A DNA stretch of 64,000 nt, taken from assembly GCA_016710075.1 (NCBI GenBank), contig JADJLO010000001.1, positions 1 through 64,000 of the forward strand, in the 5' to 3' direction. This stretch comes from Acidobacteriota bacterium. Lineage in GTDB: Bacteria; Acidobacteriota; Blastocatellia; RBC074. Under the pieces are notes generated by a model. The model did not search any database. It saw only the letters and a list, made by a program, of their open reading frames with translations, and was not told where the DNA came from. The translations under genes and the position numbers were made by a program. This document shows positions 16,543 through 26,364 of the stretch, in pieces (position 1 is the stretch's first letter; every line of letters starts with the position of its first letter).

Positions 16543-16567
16543 GCTTTGATAGACAAGGAGCCATATT

Positions 16568-18835
16568 ATGAATACGTTCGAAGAGAAAATCGCTGCGACT
16601 CAGCAGTGGTTTGACAGTGCCCGTTTCACGGGAATCCTCCGCCTTCACACGGCTCGACAGGTGACCGAGCAGCGAGGCGTTATTGCCTGCGACTACACGG
16701 TGGCGCGCGAGGCCGCCGTGGCATTCCATGACCACCTGCGGAGGCTCTTCTCGGAGCGCAAAAGCATCACAACTTTTGGCCCGTACTCGCCGGGGCAGGC
16801 GGTAGCGATGAAGCGAATGGGGATCGAGGGCATCTACCTCGGGGGCTGGGCGACCTCGGCCAAGGGCGGCAGCAGCGAGGATCCGGGTCCGGATCTGGCG
16901 AGTTATCCGCTCAGCCAGGTGCCCGACGAGGCGGCGTCGCTTGTGCGCGCCCTGCTCACCGCCGATCGCAACCAGAATTTTCTGCGGTTGCGTATGACCG
17001 AAGCGCAACGAGCCGCGACACCGGCTTACGACTTCCGGCCGTTCATCATTGCCGACGCCGACACTGGCCATGGCGGCGACCCGCACGTACGCAACCTTAT
17101 CCGTCGATTCGTGGAATCCGGCGTGCCGGGCTATCACATTGAAGACCAGCGCCCCGGCACAAAGAAGTGCGGCCATCAGGGCGGCAAAGTACTGGCAGCG
17201 TCAGACGAGCAAATCAAGCGCCTGAATGCCGCACGATTCCAGCTGGATGTCATGCAGGTTCCAGGCATTATCGTCGCCCGCACCGACGCCGAGGCGGCCA
17301 ACCTGATTGACAGTCACGGCGACGAGCGTGATCAGCCATTTCTGGTCGGTGTCACGAACCTCGACGTGCCCTCATACAAGGCGTGCTACCTGGCGCTGAT
17401 GAGACAGTTTTTCGAGGCTGGGGTCCGCGAACTCAACGGTCACCGGCTCTACGCTGTCGCCGAGGGTGAGTACAAGATCGCGATCGATTGGCTCGATCGC
17501 CGGGGCATCATGAAGCAGATCGCCGAAGCCGCCGAATCCTTCAAATCTGGACAGGAGACGTCGCTCGACGCTATGTTCGACAGAGTCGCGGCCCGGTTCC
17601 TCGAAGCATGGGAGGATGAGGCCGGCTTGCGGACCTTTGGTGAGGCGGTCGCCGAAGTACTCGAGTTCCGCGCCAGCGAGGGCGAGCCGATCAAAATGAA
17701 CGCCGATGAATGGCGTCGCTTCGCCGCGCGCGCCTCGCTATATGCGGCCCGCGAGAAAGCGCGAGATCTCGGCGTCGAAATCACCTGGGATTGTGAGGCG
17801 GCCCGGACGCCGGAAGGCTACTACCAGGTGCGCGGAGGCATTCCGTATGCCATCGCCAAATCGCTCGCGGCGGCGCCCTTCGCCGACTTGCTCTGGATGG
17901 AGACCAAAACCGCCGACCTGGCCGAAGCCCGCGAGTTCGCAGAGGCAATACACGCCGAATTCCCCGACAAGATGCTCGCTTACAACCTCTCGCCCTCGTT
18001 CAGTTGGGATACGACCGGCATGAGTGACGAGGAGATGCGGCGCTTCCCCGAAGAATTGGGCAAGCTGGGCTTCGTCTTCAACTTCATCACCTATGGTGGC
18101 CATCAGATAGACGGCCTCGCAGCCGAGGAGTTCGCCACAGCGCTCAAGCAGGACGGCATGCTGGCCCTCGTGCGGCTGCAACGTAAGCTCCGCATGGTGG
18201 AATCGCCCTACCGCACACCCCAGACTCTGGTCGGCGGGCCGCGTGCGGATGCCGCGCTGGTCGCGACCTCCGGGCGGACGGCTACGACCATGGCCATGGG
18301 CAAAGGCTCGACCCAGCACCAGCATCTGGTGCAGACCGAGGTGCCGAAGAAGCTCCTCGAGGAGTGGCTGGCGATCTGGACCACGCATTATGGAATGCCT
18401 GGCACGCTCCGCGTTCAATTACTGCCCCACCGGGCCGGATCGGAACTGCTCGAGATCGGCATCTACGACGAGAACGCTCCGCAGGGCGGCAAGCTCGCGA
18501 ACGTCATCTTCGCGCCCATCCACGACCGGCGCGGTCACAGCATCCTTTCGATTCGCGACCAGAACACTTTCGCGGAGTCGCTGCGCCAGAAGCGGCTGAT
18601 GACACTCGTACACCTCTTTCTCGTAAACCGCTTCAAGGCCGACTCGGTGCATTACGTCACGCCAACAGCGGATAATCAGTACCAGGTGGCGAAGATGCAG
18701 TCTCACGGAATCTTCAGCGAGATCAATACCGAGGTTGGCCAGATCATCGTCGCCGACGTTAACCACCAGCGGGTTTCCGAGCTGTTGTCCCCGGATCGGG
18801 AGGCCTTGTTGAAGCTGATTCGCAAAGAGAGATAG
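16568..18835 (+). CDS. aceA: Isocitrate lyase (long form)
   Basis: The 755-residue protein carries the isocitrate lyase signature KKCGHQGGKV with the catalytic Cys201, preceded by the metal-binding IADADTGHGG and ESGVPGYHIEDQRPG, and followed by IIVARTDAEAANLID. Later blocks include AYNLSPSFSWDTTGMSDEEM and GHQIDGLAAEEF. It cleaves isocitrate to glyoxylate and succinate. Typical short enzymes are 430 residues; this is of the long class, like AceA2 of mycobacteria at about 765. It has AAGGAGCC as ribosome site and follows malate synthase in the same operon. With aceB it lets the cell grow on acetate or fatty acids, which agrees with an enoyl-CoA hydratase elsewhere in the window. Confidence 0.94.
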   Translation: MNTFEEKIAATQQWFDSARFTGILRLHTARQVTEQRGVIACDYTVAREAAVAFHDHLRRLFSERKSITTFGPYSPGQAVAMKRMGIEGIYLGGWATSAKGGSSEDPGPDLASYPLSQVPDEAASLVRALLTADRNQNFLRLRMTEAQRAATPAYDFRPFIIADADTGHGGDPHVRNLIRRFVESGVPGYHIEDQRPGTKKCGHQGGKVLAASDEQIKRLNAARFQLDVMQVPGIIVARTDAEAANLIDSHGDERDQPFLVGVTNLDVPSYKACYLALMRQFFEAGVRELNGHRLYAVAEGEYKIAIDWLDRRGIMKQIAEAAESFKSGQETSLDAMFDRVAARFLEAWEDEAGLRTFGEAVAEVLEFRASEGEPIKMNADEWRRFAARASLYAAREKARDLGVEITWDCEAARTPEGYYQVRGGIPYAIAKSLAAAPFADLLWMETKTADLAEAREFAEAIHAEFPDKMLAYNLSPSFSWDTTGMSDEEMRRFPEELGKLGFVFNFITYGGHQIDGLAAEEFATALKQDGMLALVRLQRKLRMVESPYRTPQTLVGGPRADAALVATSGRTATTMAMGKGSTQHQHLVQTEVPKKLLEEWLAIWTTHYGMPGTLRVQLLPHRAGSELLEIGIYDENAPQGGKLANVIFAPIHDRRGHSILSIRDQNTFAESLRQKRLMTLVHLFLVNRFKADSVHYVTPTADNQYQVAKMQSHGIFSEINTEVGQIIVADVNHQRVSELLSPDREALLKLIRKER

Positions 18836-18852
18836 GGCCGGAAATCCGGCCC
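18835..18852 (+). terminator. GC hairpin after isocitrate lyase
   Basis: GGGCCGG and CCGGCCC form a 7-bp stem with the 4-base loop AAAT, starting at the last base of the stop codon. No T-run follows, so it is either a weak terminator or an mRNA 3'-end stabiliser. Confidence 0.45.
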
Positions 18853-18982
18853 CACTCAACCCATACCGGAATTGAACGAATAACGAGAACGCGGAATCAA
18901 CGGAATACGCGGTAAAAATCAAATCAGTGAAATCTATCCGGTTCTCCGGCCTGATGAACTTTACCGCGCCTGTCCGTCTCGA

Positions 18983-20363
18983 CTATCCGATTGCCAGCAG
19001 GCTCTGAGTGGTTCGAAAGTACAGAACGCCCTGTGAAATTGCGGGAGTTGCGAGACACGGCTCGCCCATCTGGTTTTTGGACAGCACTTCGAGCGTCGGC
19101 CCTGCTTTGAGAACGTAGACAACGCCTTCTTCGGCAGGGCAATAAATCTTACCATCCGCTGCCACCAGTGATGCCGAGCAGGTGGCATCGAGCCCGAGCC
19201 TTTCTTCAAACATTTTGCGGCCGGTCTTGAAATCGAAACAGCGCAACAGCCCGTTGTGATTGGCGAGATAGATGTAGCCGCCATAGACCACCGGCGTGGA
19301 GATGTAAGTGCCGCCATTTGGAGCGCTCCAGACGATGGCGTCATTGCTGGTGCTGTTTTCCGGCAATGAAATATCTCCGTTGGCCGAAGGGCGAATGGCG
19401 AACAAGGGGGCTTTGCCGCCGTGCGCATTGGTCACGACAATCAAGCCATCGGCGATGAACGGTGTTGGGATCGGATTGTCACCGCCTCCACGCAAACGCC
19501 AGAGTTCTTTGCCGGTGTTCAGATCGTAGGAAACGATGAAGGGCCAGCCGTTGGCGACGACCTGCGTCCTGGTACCGTCGTTGTGAACCAGAGGCGTACC
19601 CCAGCTCCGTTCGCAATCGCCTTTGCGCGAGACGCGCCACACCTCGGTTCCATCAGAAAGACTAAAAGCTGCGATAAATGGGATAGTTCGGATCGTCGCA
19701 GAGCAGCACAATGCGATCTTTGTATAACGCCGGAGAGCTGCCGTATCCCCAGCCGATGCCATACTTGCTGATGTTGATGACGCCGAGGTCTTTGCTCCAA
19801 AGCAGTTTGCCGTTGAGGTCAAGGCAGTACATTCCCTCGGAGCCGAAAAAGGCGAGCAAATGCTTGCCGTCTGTGCTGATGGTCGTATTCGCGTGAGTCG
19901 CTTTTGTGTGCCGTGAGGCTGCAGGCGCGGCTGACCGAAGGTTTCTTTCCCAGAGCCTCCGCCCGGATTTCTTATCGAAGCAGAGAATCATCCAGCGTTG
20001 TTCATCATTGTCTTCGGCGGCGTCGTTATTACCATAAAGGCCGATGCGCAGCGGCGCTTTGCCCGCAAGCCGGACCGCCGTGGCGACATAAATCCGATCC
20101 TTCCAGATGATGGGACTGGAATGCCCAAGACCTGGAACCTCAGCACGCCACAATATGCCGGAAAGCTTGCCCGCCGCCGCATCTGCATTCCAGGTGGCGA
20201 GCGTGGGATAGCCGTCAGCCACGCCACGCGCGCCGGCTCCGCGAAACTCCGGCCAGTTCTGTTCGGCTTTGGAGGCAAGCGCCCCAGCGGGCAACGCCAT
20301 CAAAGCAGACGCCAGGGACGATGTCAGGAAGGAACGCCGTGATAGCCCGATGATGTGATTCAT
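18983..20363 (-). pseudogene. PQQ-like beta-propeller protein, Tat signal, frameshifted
   Basis: The start at 20363 gives MNHIIGLSRRSFLTSSLASA, a twin-arginine signal. The body is a propeller of PQQ-like repeats: NWPEFRGAGARGVADGYPT, HSSPIIWKDRIYVATAV, CFDKKSGRRLWERNL, then after a shift VSYDLNTGKELWRLRGGG, STPVVYGGYIYLANHNGLLR and PAEEGVVYVLKAG. Such proteins are periplasmic scaffolds or quinoprotein-like enzymes. At about 19681-19684 a CCC run must lose one base for the reading N-Y-P-F-I-A-A-F to continue; the intact product would be about 459 residues. The start codon overlaps the FG-GAP gene's stop codon (ATGA), so the pair is translationally coupled. The frameshift may be a sequencing error. 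Confidence 0.8.
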
Positions 20364-21508
20364 TTTTTCAGCCTCAGTTGCAGGGAGTTCAGGTAGAGCA
20401 TGCACGGTGCGCCGGATCGCGCGGCAACTATGTCAGGCGAACCATCGCCGTTGACATCACCGAGCGCAAGGCCATAGACCGCACCCTGCTTGTCGCCGAA
20501 ACGGACGAGGGTGAATTTGCGGCCCGTTCCGTCATTGATCAGAACCGCGCCGGGCGTTTGTTCATTGCCCAGCACAACATCTGTCTTGCCGTCGCCGTTG
20601 AGATCTGCGACTGCTATCGAATAGGGAACATCAGTCTTTTCGCCAATCGGCATGGGATCGGAAAATGTCAGGTTGGACTGATTGAACCCTTGATTGAAGT
20701 AGATAAAAGCGCCGCCCCGCGCTTCGTCGCCGATGATGATGTCCGGGCGGCCGTCTCCATTGAGATCGCTGAGAGCGATTGCTCGCGTCGCTGCGTCGGC
20801 AGGGCCGAACGGAAGTTTTCTTGCAAATCCGCCCTTGCCGTCATTGATGAAAACATAGCTCTGGCCGCCGTCGCGGTGAGGGACAACCAGGTCCGGCACG
20901 CCGTCACCGCTCAAGTCGCCGGCGGCGATCGTCGTCGCGGATTCGCTCGACAACACATTACAGGTCGGGAAGCGACCACTCCCGTCATTGAAGCAAATGT
21001 AATTGGAACTGCGATTGGCTTTGCCTCCGCGATTAGCCACGATAATGTCAGGTCGCCCATCGCGGTTGAGTTCTGCCACCGTCACGTTTCGCGTAGGCCA
21101 ACGCGCATCTCCGAATGTGCCCGTGAGCGTAAAGTGGCTTTTTCCATCGTTGAAGTAAATGCGCTTTTCGTCCGGTGTGTCATTACCGACGACGATGTCA
21201 AGATCGCCGTCTCCGTCCAGATCGGCAAGTGCTGCGGTGTATGTCTTATCCGCCTTGTCGCTGAGAGTATGCCGCTGGTCGAATCCCCCCTTGCCGTCGT
21301 TCAAAAGCGCCAGATCAACCAGCGGCCAGTGACGACCCTTTGCCAGAACGATGTCTTGATCACCGTCACCATCTAGATCACCGAGGCTCGCATTGGCGCT
21401 CGTCTCCGCTTTGTCCTCAAGCGCAATGGCGCGGTCGAAGTTCGGGACTTTCGCTGCGGTAGCAATTACGACTAACAAGATGGCAAAAATAACGATGAAT
21501 GGTCTCAT
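20360..21508 (-). CDS. FG-GAP/VCBS repeat protein, secreted
   Basis: The 382-residue protein starts with a signal peptide (MRPFIVIFAILLVVIATAAK). The rest is at least six repeats of about 55-60 residues, each with a calcium-binding D-x-D-x-D-G-D motif: LGDLDGDGDQDIVLAKG, LADLDGDGDLDIVVGND, LNRDGRPDIIVANRG, LSGDGVPDLVVPHRDG, LNGDGRPDIIIGDEARG, LNGDGKTDVVLGNEQ, VNGDGSPDIVAARSG. This is a seven-bladed integrin-like propeller and likely a cell-surface or periplasmic binding protein. The ATG at 21508 was chosen because the signal peptide begins there. Its stop codon overlaps the start of the PQQ-like gene downstream. Confidence 0.9.
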   Translation of the reverse strand: MRPFIVIFAILLVVIATAAKVPNFDRAIALEDKAETSANASLGDLDGDGDQDIVLAKGRHWPLVDLALLNDGKGGFDQRHTLSDKADKTYTAALADLDGDGDLDIVVGNDTPDEKRIYFNDGKSHFTLTGTFGDARWPTRNVTVAELNRDGRPDIIVANRGGKANRSSNYICFNDGSGRFPTCNVLSSESATTIAAGDLSGDGVPDLVVPHRDGGQSYVFINDGKGGFARKLPFGPADAATRAIALSDLNGDGRPDIIIGDEARGGAFIYFNQGFNQSNLTFSDPMPIGEKTDVPYSIAVADLNGDGKTDVVLGNEQTPGAVLINDGTGRKFTLVRFGDKQGAVYGLALGDVNGDGSPDIVAARSGAPCMLYLNSLQLRLKK

Positions 21509-21651
21509 TTGGTTTCTCCAGTCAAGAGCGATTCGAGGATAAAACACAGGCAACAATTAATACACTGATTTATCACTGAGAAACTATTATCTCTGTTTGA
21601 TTCTTGGCATACTACGCTTTCGTAAAATCCCGACAATAAAGCGAGGTCCGT

Positions 21652-24303
21652 ATGAAACTTCTGCAGAGAATTCTTCTGACGTTAATGTTTTCATTGCCGA
21701 TCTGGGCGCAAACGCCTGATAAGCCATTGCGCTCGGTGACTGATCCCGGCGTGGTCACTACGCGCCAGAACATTACGCCGGCAGGTGTCCAGACCGTTTT
21801 TGACGGGCGGGTGTATGGTCTTGCTTTCGGCGCATCCGCCAATGAAATCTATGCGCTGACGGCACGCGGGCGCGTCAATCAAACGAATTTCATCAAACTG
21901 GACTGGAAGGCGAACAGCGTTTTGCAGCGCGTCACCCTCAAAGAGAATCCCGGGTTGCAAGGCCTGCTCTTCGATGCGGCGGGCAGGCAGGTGCTGGTGA
22001 GTGCAGCCTTCCCCGAAAAAGAAGGGAGCAATCCCAAAGGGAGTCAGGCTTCGCCGGTTGTCAATCCCGACGGCACTGAAACCTTCATCGAGTTGACCGG
22101 CGGAGCCCGCCTCCTGGCGGTCAATGAATCAGGGGCTCGCAGCATTATCGAAGGCCTCGGGCATTTCATTACGGGCGCGCCGGCGGTGGCGCAAAAGCCG
22201 AATGCCAGAGGACAGCGCCTCGCCGTTCTGCCCTTGATTTACAATGATCAGCTTGCAGTGGTCGACCTCAACAGCGGCAAGCTGGTGGGCCGTCCGAATG
22301 TCGGCATTGCTCCGTTTGGCGCGGCGATCAGCGCCGACGGCACAGTTGCTTTTGTCACCAACTGGGGAGGACGGTTGCCGAAGACCGGCGATTTGACCGC
22401 GCCTACGGGCTATTGGCCGAATGCGGATCAGGTGGTTGTCGATGAACGCGGCATCGCATCGACGGGCACGGTCACGCGGATCGATCTGACGACGATGAAG
22501 GTCACTCATACGATCTCAGTTGAATTGCATCCCACCGCCATCGTCTGGGATGAAAAAAACAACCGCCTTTATGTCGCCAACAGCAATAAAGACTCGATCT
22601 CGGTCATCGACACGACCGCCAACAAGGTGATTCAAACACGCACGCTCTCCAGTCAGGAGACGAGAGGGTTTGCGCCAACCGCATTGGCATTAAGCCCGGA
22701 CGGTAAGACCTTGTTCGCGGCCTGTGGCGGATTGAATGCCGTCGCTGTGCTTGAAACGAGAACCATGTCGGTTGCGGGTTACATCCCGACAGGGTGGTAT
22801 CCGAATGCTCTGGCGCTGAGCCCTGACGGAAAGCATCTCGCTATTGCCACGCTGCTCGGACCCGGATCAGGCTGGCGTGAAGCACCGAATAAACGCTTTG
22901 TGCACAGCTACCGCGGAAGCGTAAGCCTGGTGCCCATCCCTGACCAGGCACAGCTCAATAGTTACACCGCAGCCGTCTGGGAGAACAACCACCTGGCCAA
23001 ACCTGCCGCTACGGCTGTTCGCCCGGCGGTCAAGCCTGCTCCGGTAGCGATCCCCGCCCGTGCCGGCGACCCATCGTTGATCGAACACGTCGTCTATATC
23101 ATCAAGGAAAATCGCACCTACGATCAGGTGCTCGGCGACATGGCCAAAGGCAACGGCGATCCTTCGCTGGTCATGTTCGGCGCGGACGTCACGCCCAATC
23201 AGCATCGCCTCGCCGATCAATTTGTCCTGCTCGATAATTTTTACGCCAGCAGCGGCAACAGCGCTCAGGGTCATCAATGGTTGACGCAGGCGAATGAAGT
23301 TTCATACTGTCTCTGGCCGGGTTATGCGGGACGCAGCTATCCGTATGACGGCTCCGATCCGATCGCATACAGCGACGGCGGCTTTATCTGGGATGCAGCA
23401 TTGAAGATGAAAAAGTCCGTGCGGATTTTTGGCGAATTCGCAGGGAATATAGGCGCCGTACCAGGCATCTCTCGTGTGAAGTTATTCGAACGATGGAAAG
23501 CGGGCGAAGATTTCAGCCGGGAATGGAATGTCACCGCTCCGATCAAACCCGTCAATAATATCCTCGCCAAAAACTTTCCCAGTTATTCAACCAACATTCC
23601 AGATGTGGTTCGCGCCCGGATCTTTGCCAAAGAGGTAAAGCAATGGGAAGCCGAAGGCAAAATGCCAAATCTCGTTTTATTGCAATTGCCCAGCAATCAC
23701 ACGAGTGGGACAAACCCCGGCAGGCATACGCCGAAAGCCATGGTCGCCGACAATGACCTCGCTCTTGGGCAGATCGTCGAAGCCTTATCAAAATCACCTT
23801 TCTGGAAAAAGATGGCGATCTTTGTCGTCGAGGATGACGCGCAAAATGGCGTGGACCACGTGGACGGGCATCGCACCGTCGCCCTGGCCATCAGCCCTTA
23901 CACGCGCCGCGGCCACGTGGATTCGACGTTCTACGCGCAGCAGAGCATTCTCAAAACGATTGAACTGATTTTAGGACTGCCGACCCTTTCGCTCTTTGAT
24001 TTGATTGCAAACGACATGCGCGCCAGTTTCACCAATACTGCCGATTTTACAACTTACGAATCGGTCGAGCCGAAACAATCGTTGTTTGAAATGAATCCGC
24101 CATTGACTTCACTGAAAGGGCAGGCGCGGCTCGATGCCGTCGCTTCAATGAAGATGCGTTTTGATGTGCCGGATGCGGCGCCGACTGAAACGCTCAATCG
24201 CATAGTCTGGCGCCAGGTCAAAGGTCAAAAGATACCCTACCCGCGGGTAAAACGGTCGTTATTTGCTCCGATGGCAGTCGAACTCGACGACGACGATCGA
24301 TAA
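21652..24303 (+). CDS. Secreted YncE-like propeller plus phosphoesterase
   Basis: The 883-residue protein has a signal peptide (ILLTLMFSLPIWA). Residues 40-450 form a YncE-like propeller with repeats such as VVDLNSGKLVGRPNVG, LYVANSNKDSISVIDTTANK, TALALSPDGKTLFAACGG and ALALSPDGKHLAIATLLG. From about residue 470 comes a phosphoesterase/alkaline-phosphatase-superfamily domain: EHVVYIIKENRTYDQVLGDM, QFVLLDNFYASSGNSAQGHQ and VVEDDAQNGVDHVDGHR, which contain the expected metal ligands. This two-domain fusion is common in acidobacterial secretomes. It probably cleaves phosphate esters outside the cytoplasm. GH127 follows after 8 bases. Confidence 0.88.
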   Translation: MKLLQRILLTLMFSLPIWAQTPDKPLRSVTDPGVVTTRQNITPAGVQTVFDGRVYGLAFGASANEIYALTARGRVNQTNFIKLDWKANSVLQRVTLKENPGLQGLLFDAAGRQVLVSAAFPEKEGSNPKGSQASPVVNPDGTETFIELTGGARLLAVNESGARSIIEGLGHFITGAPAVAQKPNARGQRLAVLPLIYNDQLAVVDLNSGKLVGRPNVGIAPFGAAISADGTVAFVTNWGGRLPKTGDLTAPTGYWPNADQVVVDERGIASTGTVTRIDLTTMKVTHTISVELHPTAIVWDEKNNRLYVANSNKDSISVIDTTANKVIQTRTLSSQETRGFAPTALALSPDGKTLFAACGGLNAVAVLETRTMSVAGYIPTGWYPNALALSPDGKHLAIATLLGPGSGWREAPNKRFVHSYRGSVSLVPIPDQAQLNSYTAAVWENNHLAKPAATAVRPAVKPAPVAIPARAGDPSLIEHVVYIIKENRTYDQVLGDMAKGNGDPSLVMFGADVTPNQHRLADQFVLLDNFYASSGNSAQGHQWLTQANEVSYCLWPGYAGRSYPYDGSDPIAYSDGGFIWDAALKMKKSVRIFGEFAGNIGAVPGISRVKLFERWKAGEDFSREWNVTAPIKPVNNILAKNFPSYSTNIPDVVRARIFAKEVKQWEAEGKMPNLVLLQLPSNHTSGTNPGRHTPKAMVADNDLALGQIVEALSKSPFWKKMAIFVVEDDAQNGVDHVDGHRTVALAISPYTRRGHVDSTFYAQQSILKTIELILGLPTLSLFDLIANDMRASFTNTADFTTYESVEPKQSLFEMNPPLTSLKGQARLDAVASMKMRFDVPDAAPTETLNRIVWRQVKGQKIPYPRVKRSLFAPMAVELDDDDR

Positions 24304-24311
24304 GGAATTTC

Positions 24312-26360
24312 ATGAAAATCCGTCACCTCATCATAACGATGGTATTGCTTTCTGTCGTGATTGTGAATTTTCCGCGGCCGCAAACCGTGGCGTCGCAGGC
24401 GCCCGGTCGTCAGGCGATCAAAAACCGCAGTCCATTGTCTGCCAATGCGTTTGCTCTGTTGCCGCTGACGTCGATAAAACCGAAGGGCTGGTTGAAGCAG
24501 CAACTCGAAATTCAGGCAAACGGATTGACCGGACACCTGGATGAGTTCTGGCCGGATGTCGGTCCAAACAGCGGCTGGCTTGGCGGCGCTGGAGAACCGT
24601 GGGAACGCGGACCCTATTATCTGGACGGGTTGCTGCCTCTCGCATATTTGCTTGACGACCCGAAGCTGATCGCCAAGGCCAGGAAGTGGGTGGACTGGAC
24701 ACTTGATCATCAGCAGCTCAATGGCGCCATCGGCCCCGTTGCTCCCGCTAATGCCGGTGAGAAAGTACGCGCCGGTTATGACGACTGGTGGCCGAAGTTC
24801 GTCATGCTCAAAGTGCTGACGCAATACCATGAAGCGACGGGCGATCCGCGCGTGATTTCGGTCATGACGCGCTACTTCAAACATCGCCTTGAAGAGGCAG
24901 CCAAAAGGCCTTTGCGCGATTGGGGAAGGCAGCGGTGGGCCGATGAATTGCTGAGCCTGCTGTGGCTCTATAACCGCACTGGCGACGAGAAATTATTTGA
25001 TCTCGCGCGTGTTCTTGGCGCGCAGGGCCGTGACTGGAAAGCGCATTTCGCTGATTTTAAATTCACTGAAAAGGTTGATGCTAAAAAGACTGTCTATACC
25101 GGCCAGGGCGGCCTTTCGGACCTTGCGCTGGGTGTGCACGGCGTCAACAACGGCATGGCGATAAAGACCTCGGTCGTCTGGTCTCAGGTCTCGAAAGACG
25201 AAACAGACCGCCGGGCGATCTATCAGATGCTCGATGTGCTGGACAAGTATCACGGCCAGCCCAACGGCATGTTCAGCGCGGACGAGCATTACGCCGGTCT
25301 CGATCCCTCACAGGGCGTGGAGTTGTGCGCTGTTGTCGAATCGATGTTCTCGCTCGAACAGGCTCTGGCGATTCTCGGTGATCCATTGCTGGCTGACCGG
25401 CTCGAAAAGATCAGCTACAACGCGCAGCCCGCAACCTTCAGTGGCGATATGTGGTCCCATCAATACGATCAGCAGCCCAATCAGGTCTTGTGCAGTTATG
25501 AAAAGCGCGACTGGACATCGAATGGCAACGAATCGAACCTGTTCGGCATGGATGTAAACTTCGGTTGCTGCACGGCGAATATGCATCAGGGCTGGCCGAA
25601 ATTCGTCTCCAGCCTGTGGATGGCCACGGCTGACGATGGGCTCGTTGCCGTAAGCTATGCGCCAAACGAAGTGAACACCACGGTCAAAGGCAATATCCCG
25701 GTCAGCATCGTCGAAGAAACCGAATACCCGTTCCGCGACGAGATTCGGTTCACCGTTAATCCTCAACGTACCTCGCAGTTCACGCTCAAACTGCGCATCC
25801 CTGCATGGGCCGGTAATGCCCGACTAACCGTCAATGGCAAGGCTGTCAGCGGCGTCAAGGCCGGAACCTTTCATGCAATCGATCGACAATGGCAAAAAGG
25901 CGACCGCGTCATCCTGAAGCTGCCAATGGAGGTGCGGGCATCGCGCCGGCAGAACAACTCCGTCGTGGTCGAGCGCGGCCCGCTTGTTTATTCGTTGAAG
26001 ATCGGTGAAGACTGGCGCAGGACACAGGCGAAGATGAAAAATCCTGCCATCGCTCCAGCCGTCGATTGGGAGATTCATCCGACTTCGGCATGGAATTACG
26101 CTCTTGCGCTTGATCCGCAAAAACCTGCTGTGGAGGTCATTGAGAAGGGAATCGGCAAAATGCCGTTCTCCGCTGAAGGAGCGCCCATCGAGATCAAAGT
26201 CAAAGGCCGCAGACTGCCGCAGTGGACTTTAGTCAATGGATCCGCCGGCCCTTTGCCTGTCAGCCCGGTTACCAGCAAAGAGCCTGAAGAAACCCTGACC
26301 CTGATTCCATACGGTTCGGCGAAATTGCGCATTACCGCCTTTCCCCTTCTGGTGAAATAA
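24312..26360 (+). CDS. GH127 family (beta-L-arabinofuranosidase-like) glycosidase
   Basis: The 682-residue protein carries a signal peptide and the DUF1680/GH127 fold. Early (alpha/alpha)6 barrel landmarks are GPNSGWLGGAGEPWERGPYY, LDGLLPLAYLL and YDDWWPKFVMLKVL. The active-site zinc motif is complete: Glu and Cys in V-E-L-C-A-V near residue 338-340, and the double cysteine in FGCCTANMHQGWPKF near residue 418. In characterised GH127 enzymes these residues hold zinc and supply the catalytic Cys. The C-terminal beta domain begins near residue 480 (RFTVNPQRTSQFTLKLRIP). It lies 8 bases after the phosphoesterase and 4 bases before the amidohydrolase, so one operon is likely. The exact sugar is not certain. 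Confidence 0.9.
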   Translation: MKIRHLIITMVLLSVVIVNFPRPQTVASQAPGRQAIKNRSPLSANAFALLPLTSIKPKGWLKQQLEIQANGLTGHLDEFWPDVGPNSGWLGGAGEPWERGPYYLDGLLPLAYLLDDPKLIAKARKWVDWTLDHQQLNGAIGPVAPANAGEKVRAGYDDWWPKFVMLKVLTQYHEATGDPRVISVMTRYFKHRLEEAAKRPLRDWGRQRWADELLSLLWLYNRTGDEKLFDLARVLGAQGRDWKAHFADFKFTEKVDAKKTVYTGQGGLSDLALGVHGVNNGMAIKTSVVWSQVSKDETDRRAIYQMLDVLDKYHGQPNGMFSADEHYAGLDPSQGVELCAVVESMFSLEQALAILGDPLLADRLEKISYNAQPATFSGDMWSHQYDQQPNQVLCSYEKRDWTSNGNESNLFGMDVNFGCCTANMHQGWPKFVSSLWMATADDGLVAVSYAPNEVNTTVKGNIPVSIVEETEYPFRDEIRFTVNPQRTSQFTLKLRIPAWAGNARLTVNGKAVSGVKAGTFHAIDRQWQKGDRVILKLPMEVRASRRQNNSVVVERGPLVYSLKIGEDWRRTQAKMKNPAIAPAVDWEIHPTSAWNYALALDPQKPAVEVIEKGIGKMPFSAEGAPIEIKVKGRRLPQWTLVNGSAGPLPVSPVTSKEPEETLTLIPYGSAKLRITAFPLLVK

Positions 26361-26364
26361 CAAT

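Noticed and set aside
20378..21376. A 332-codon open frame on the plus strand
   Set aside because: It is antisense to the FG-GAP repeat gene; its repeats are simply the reverse reading of calcium-binding repeats.
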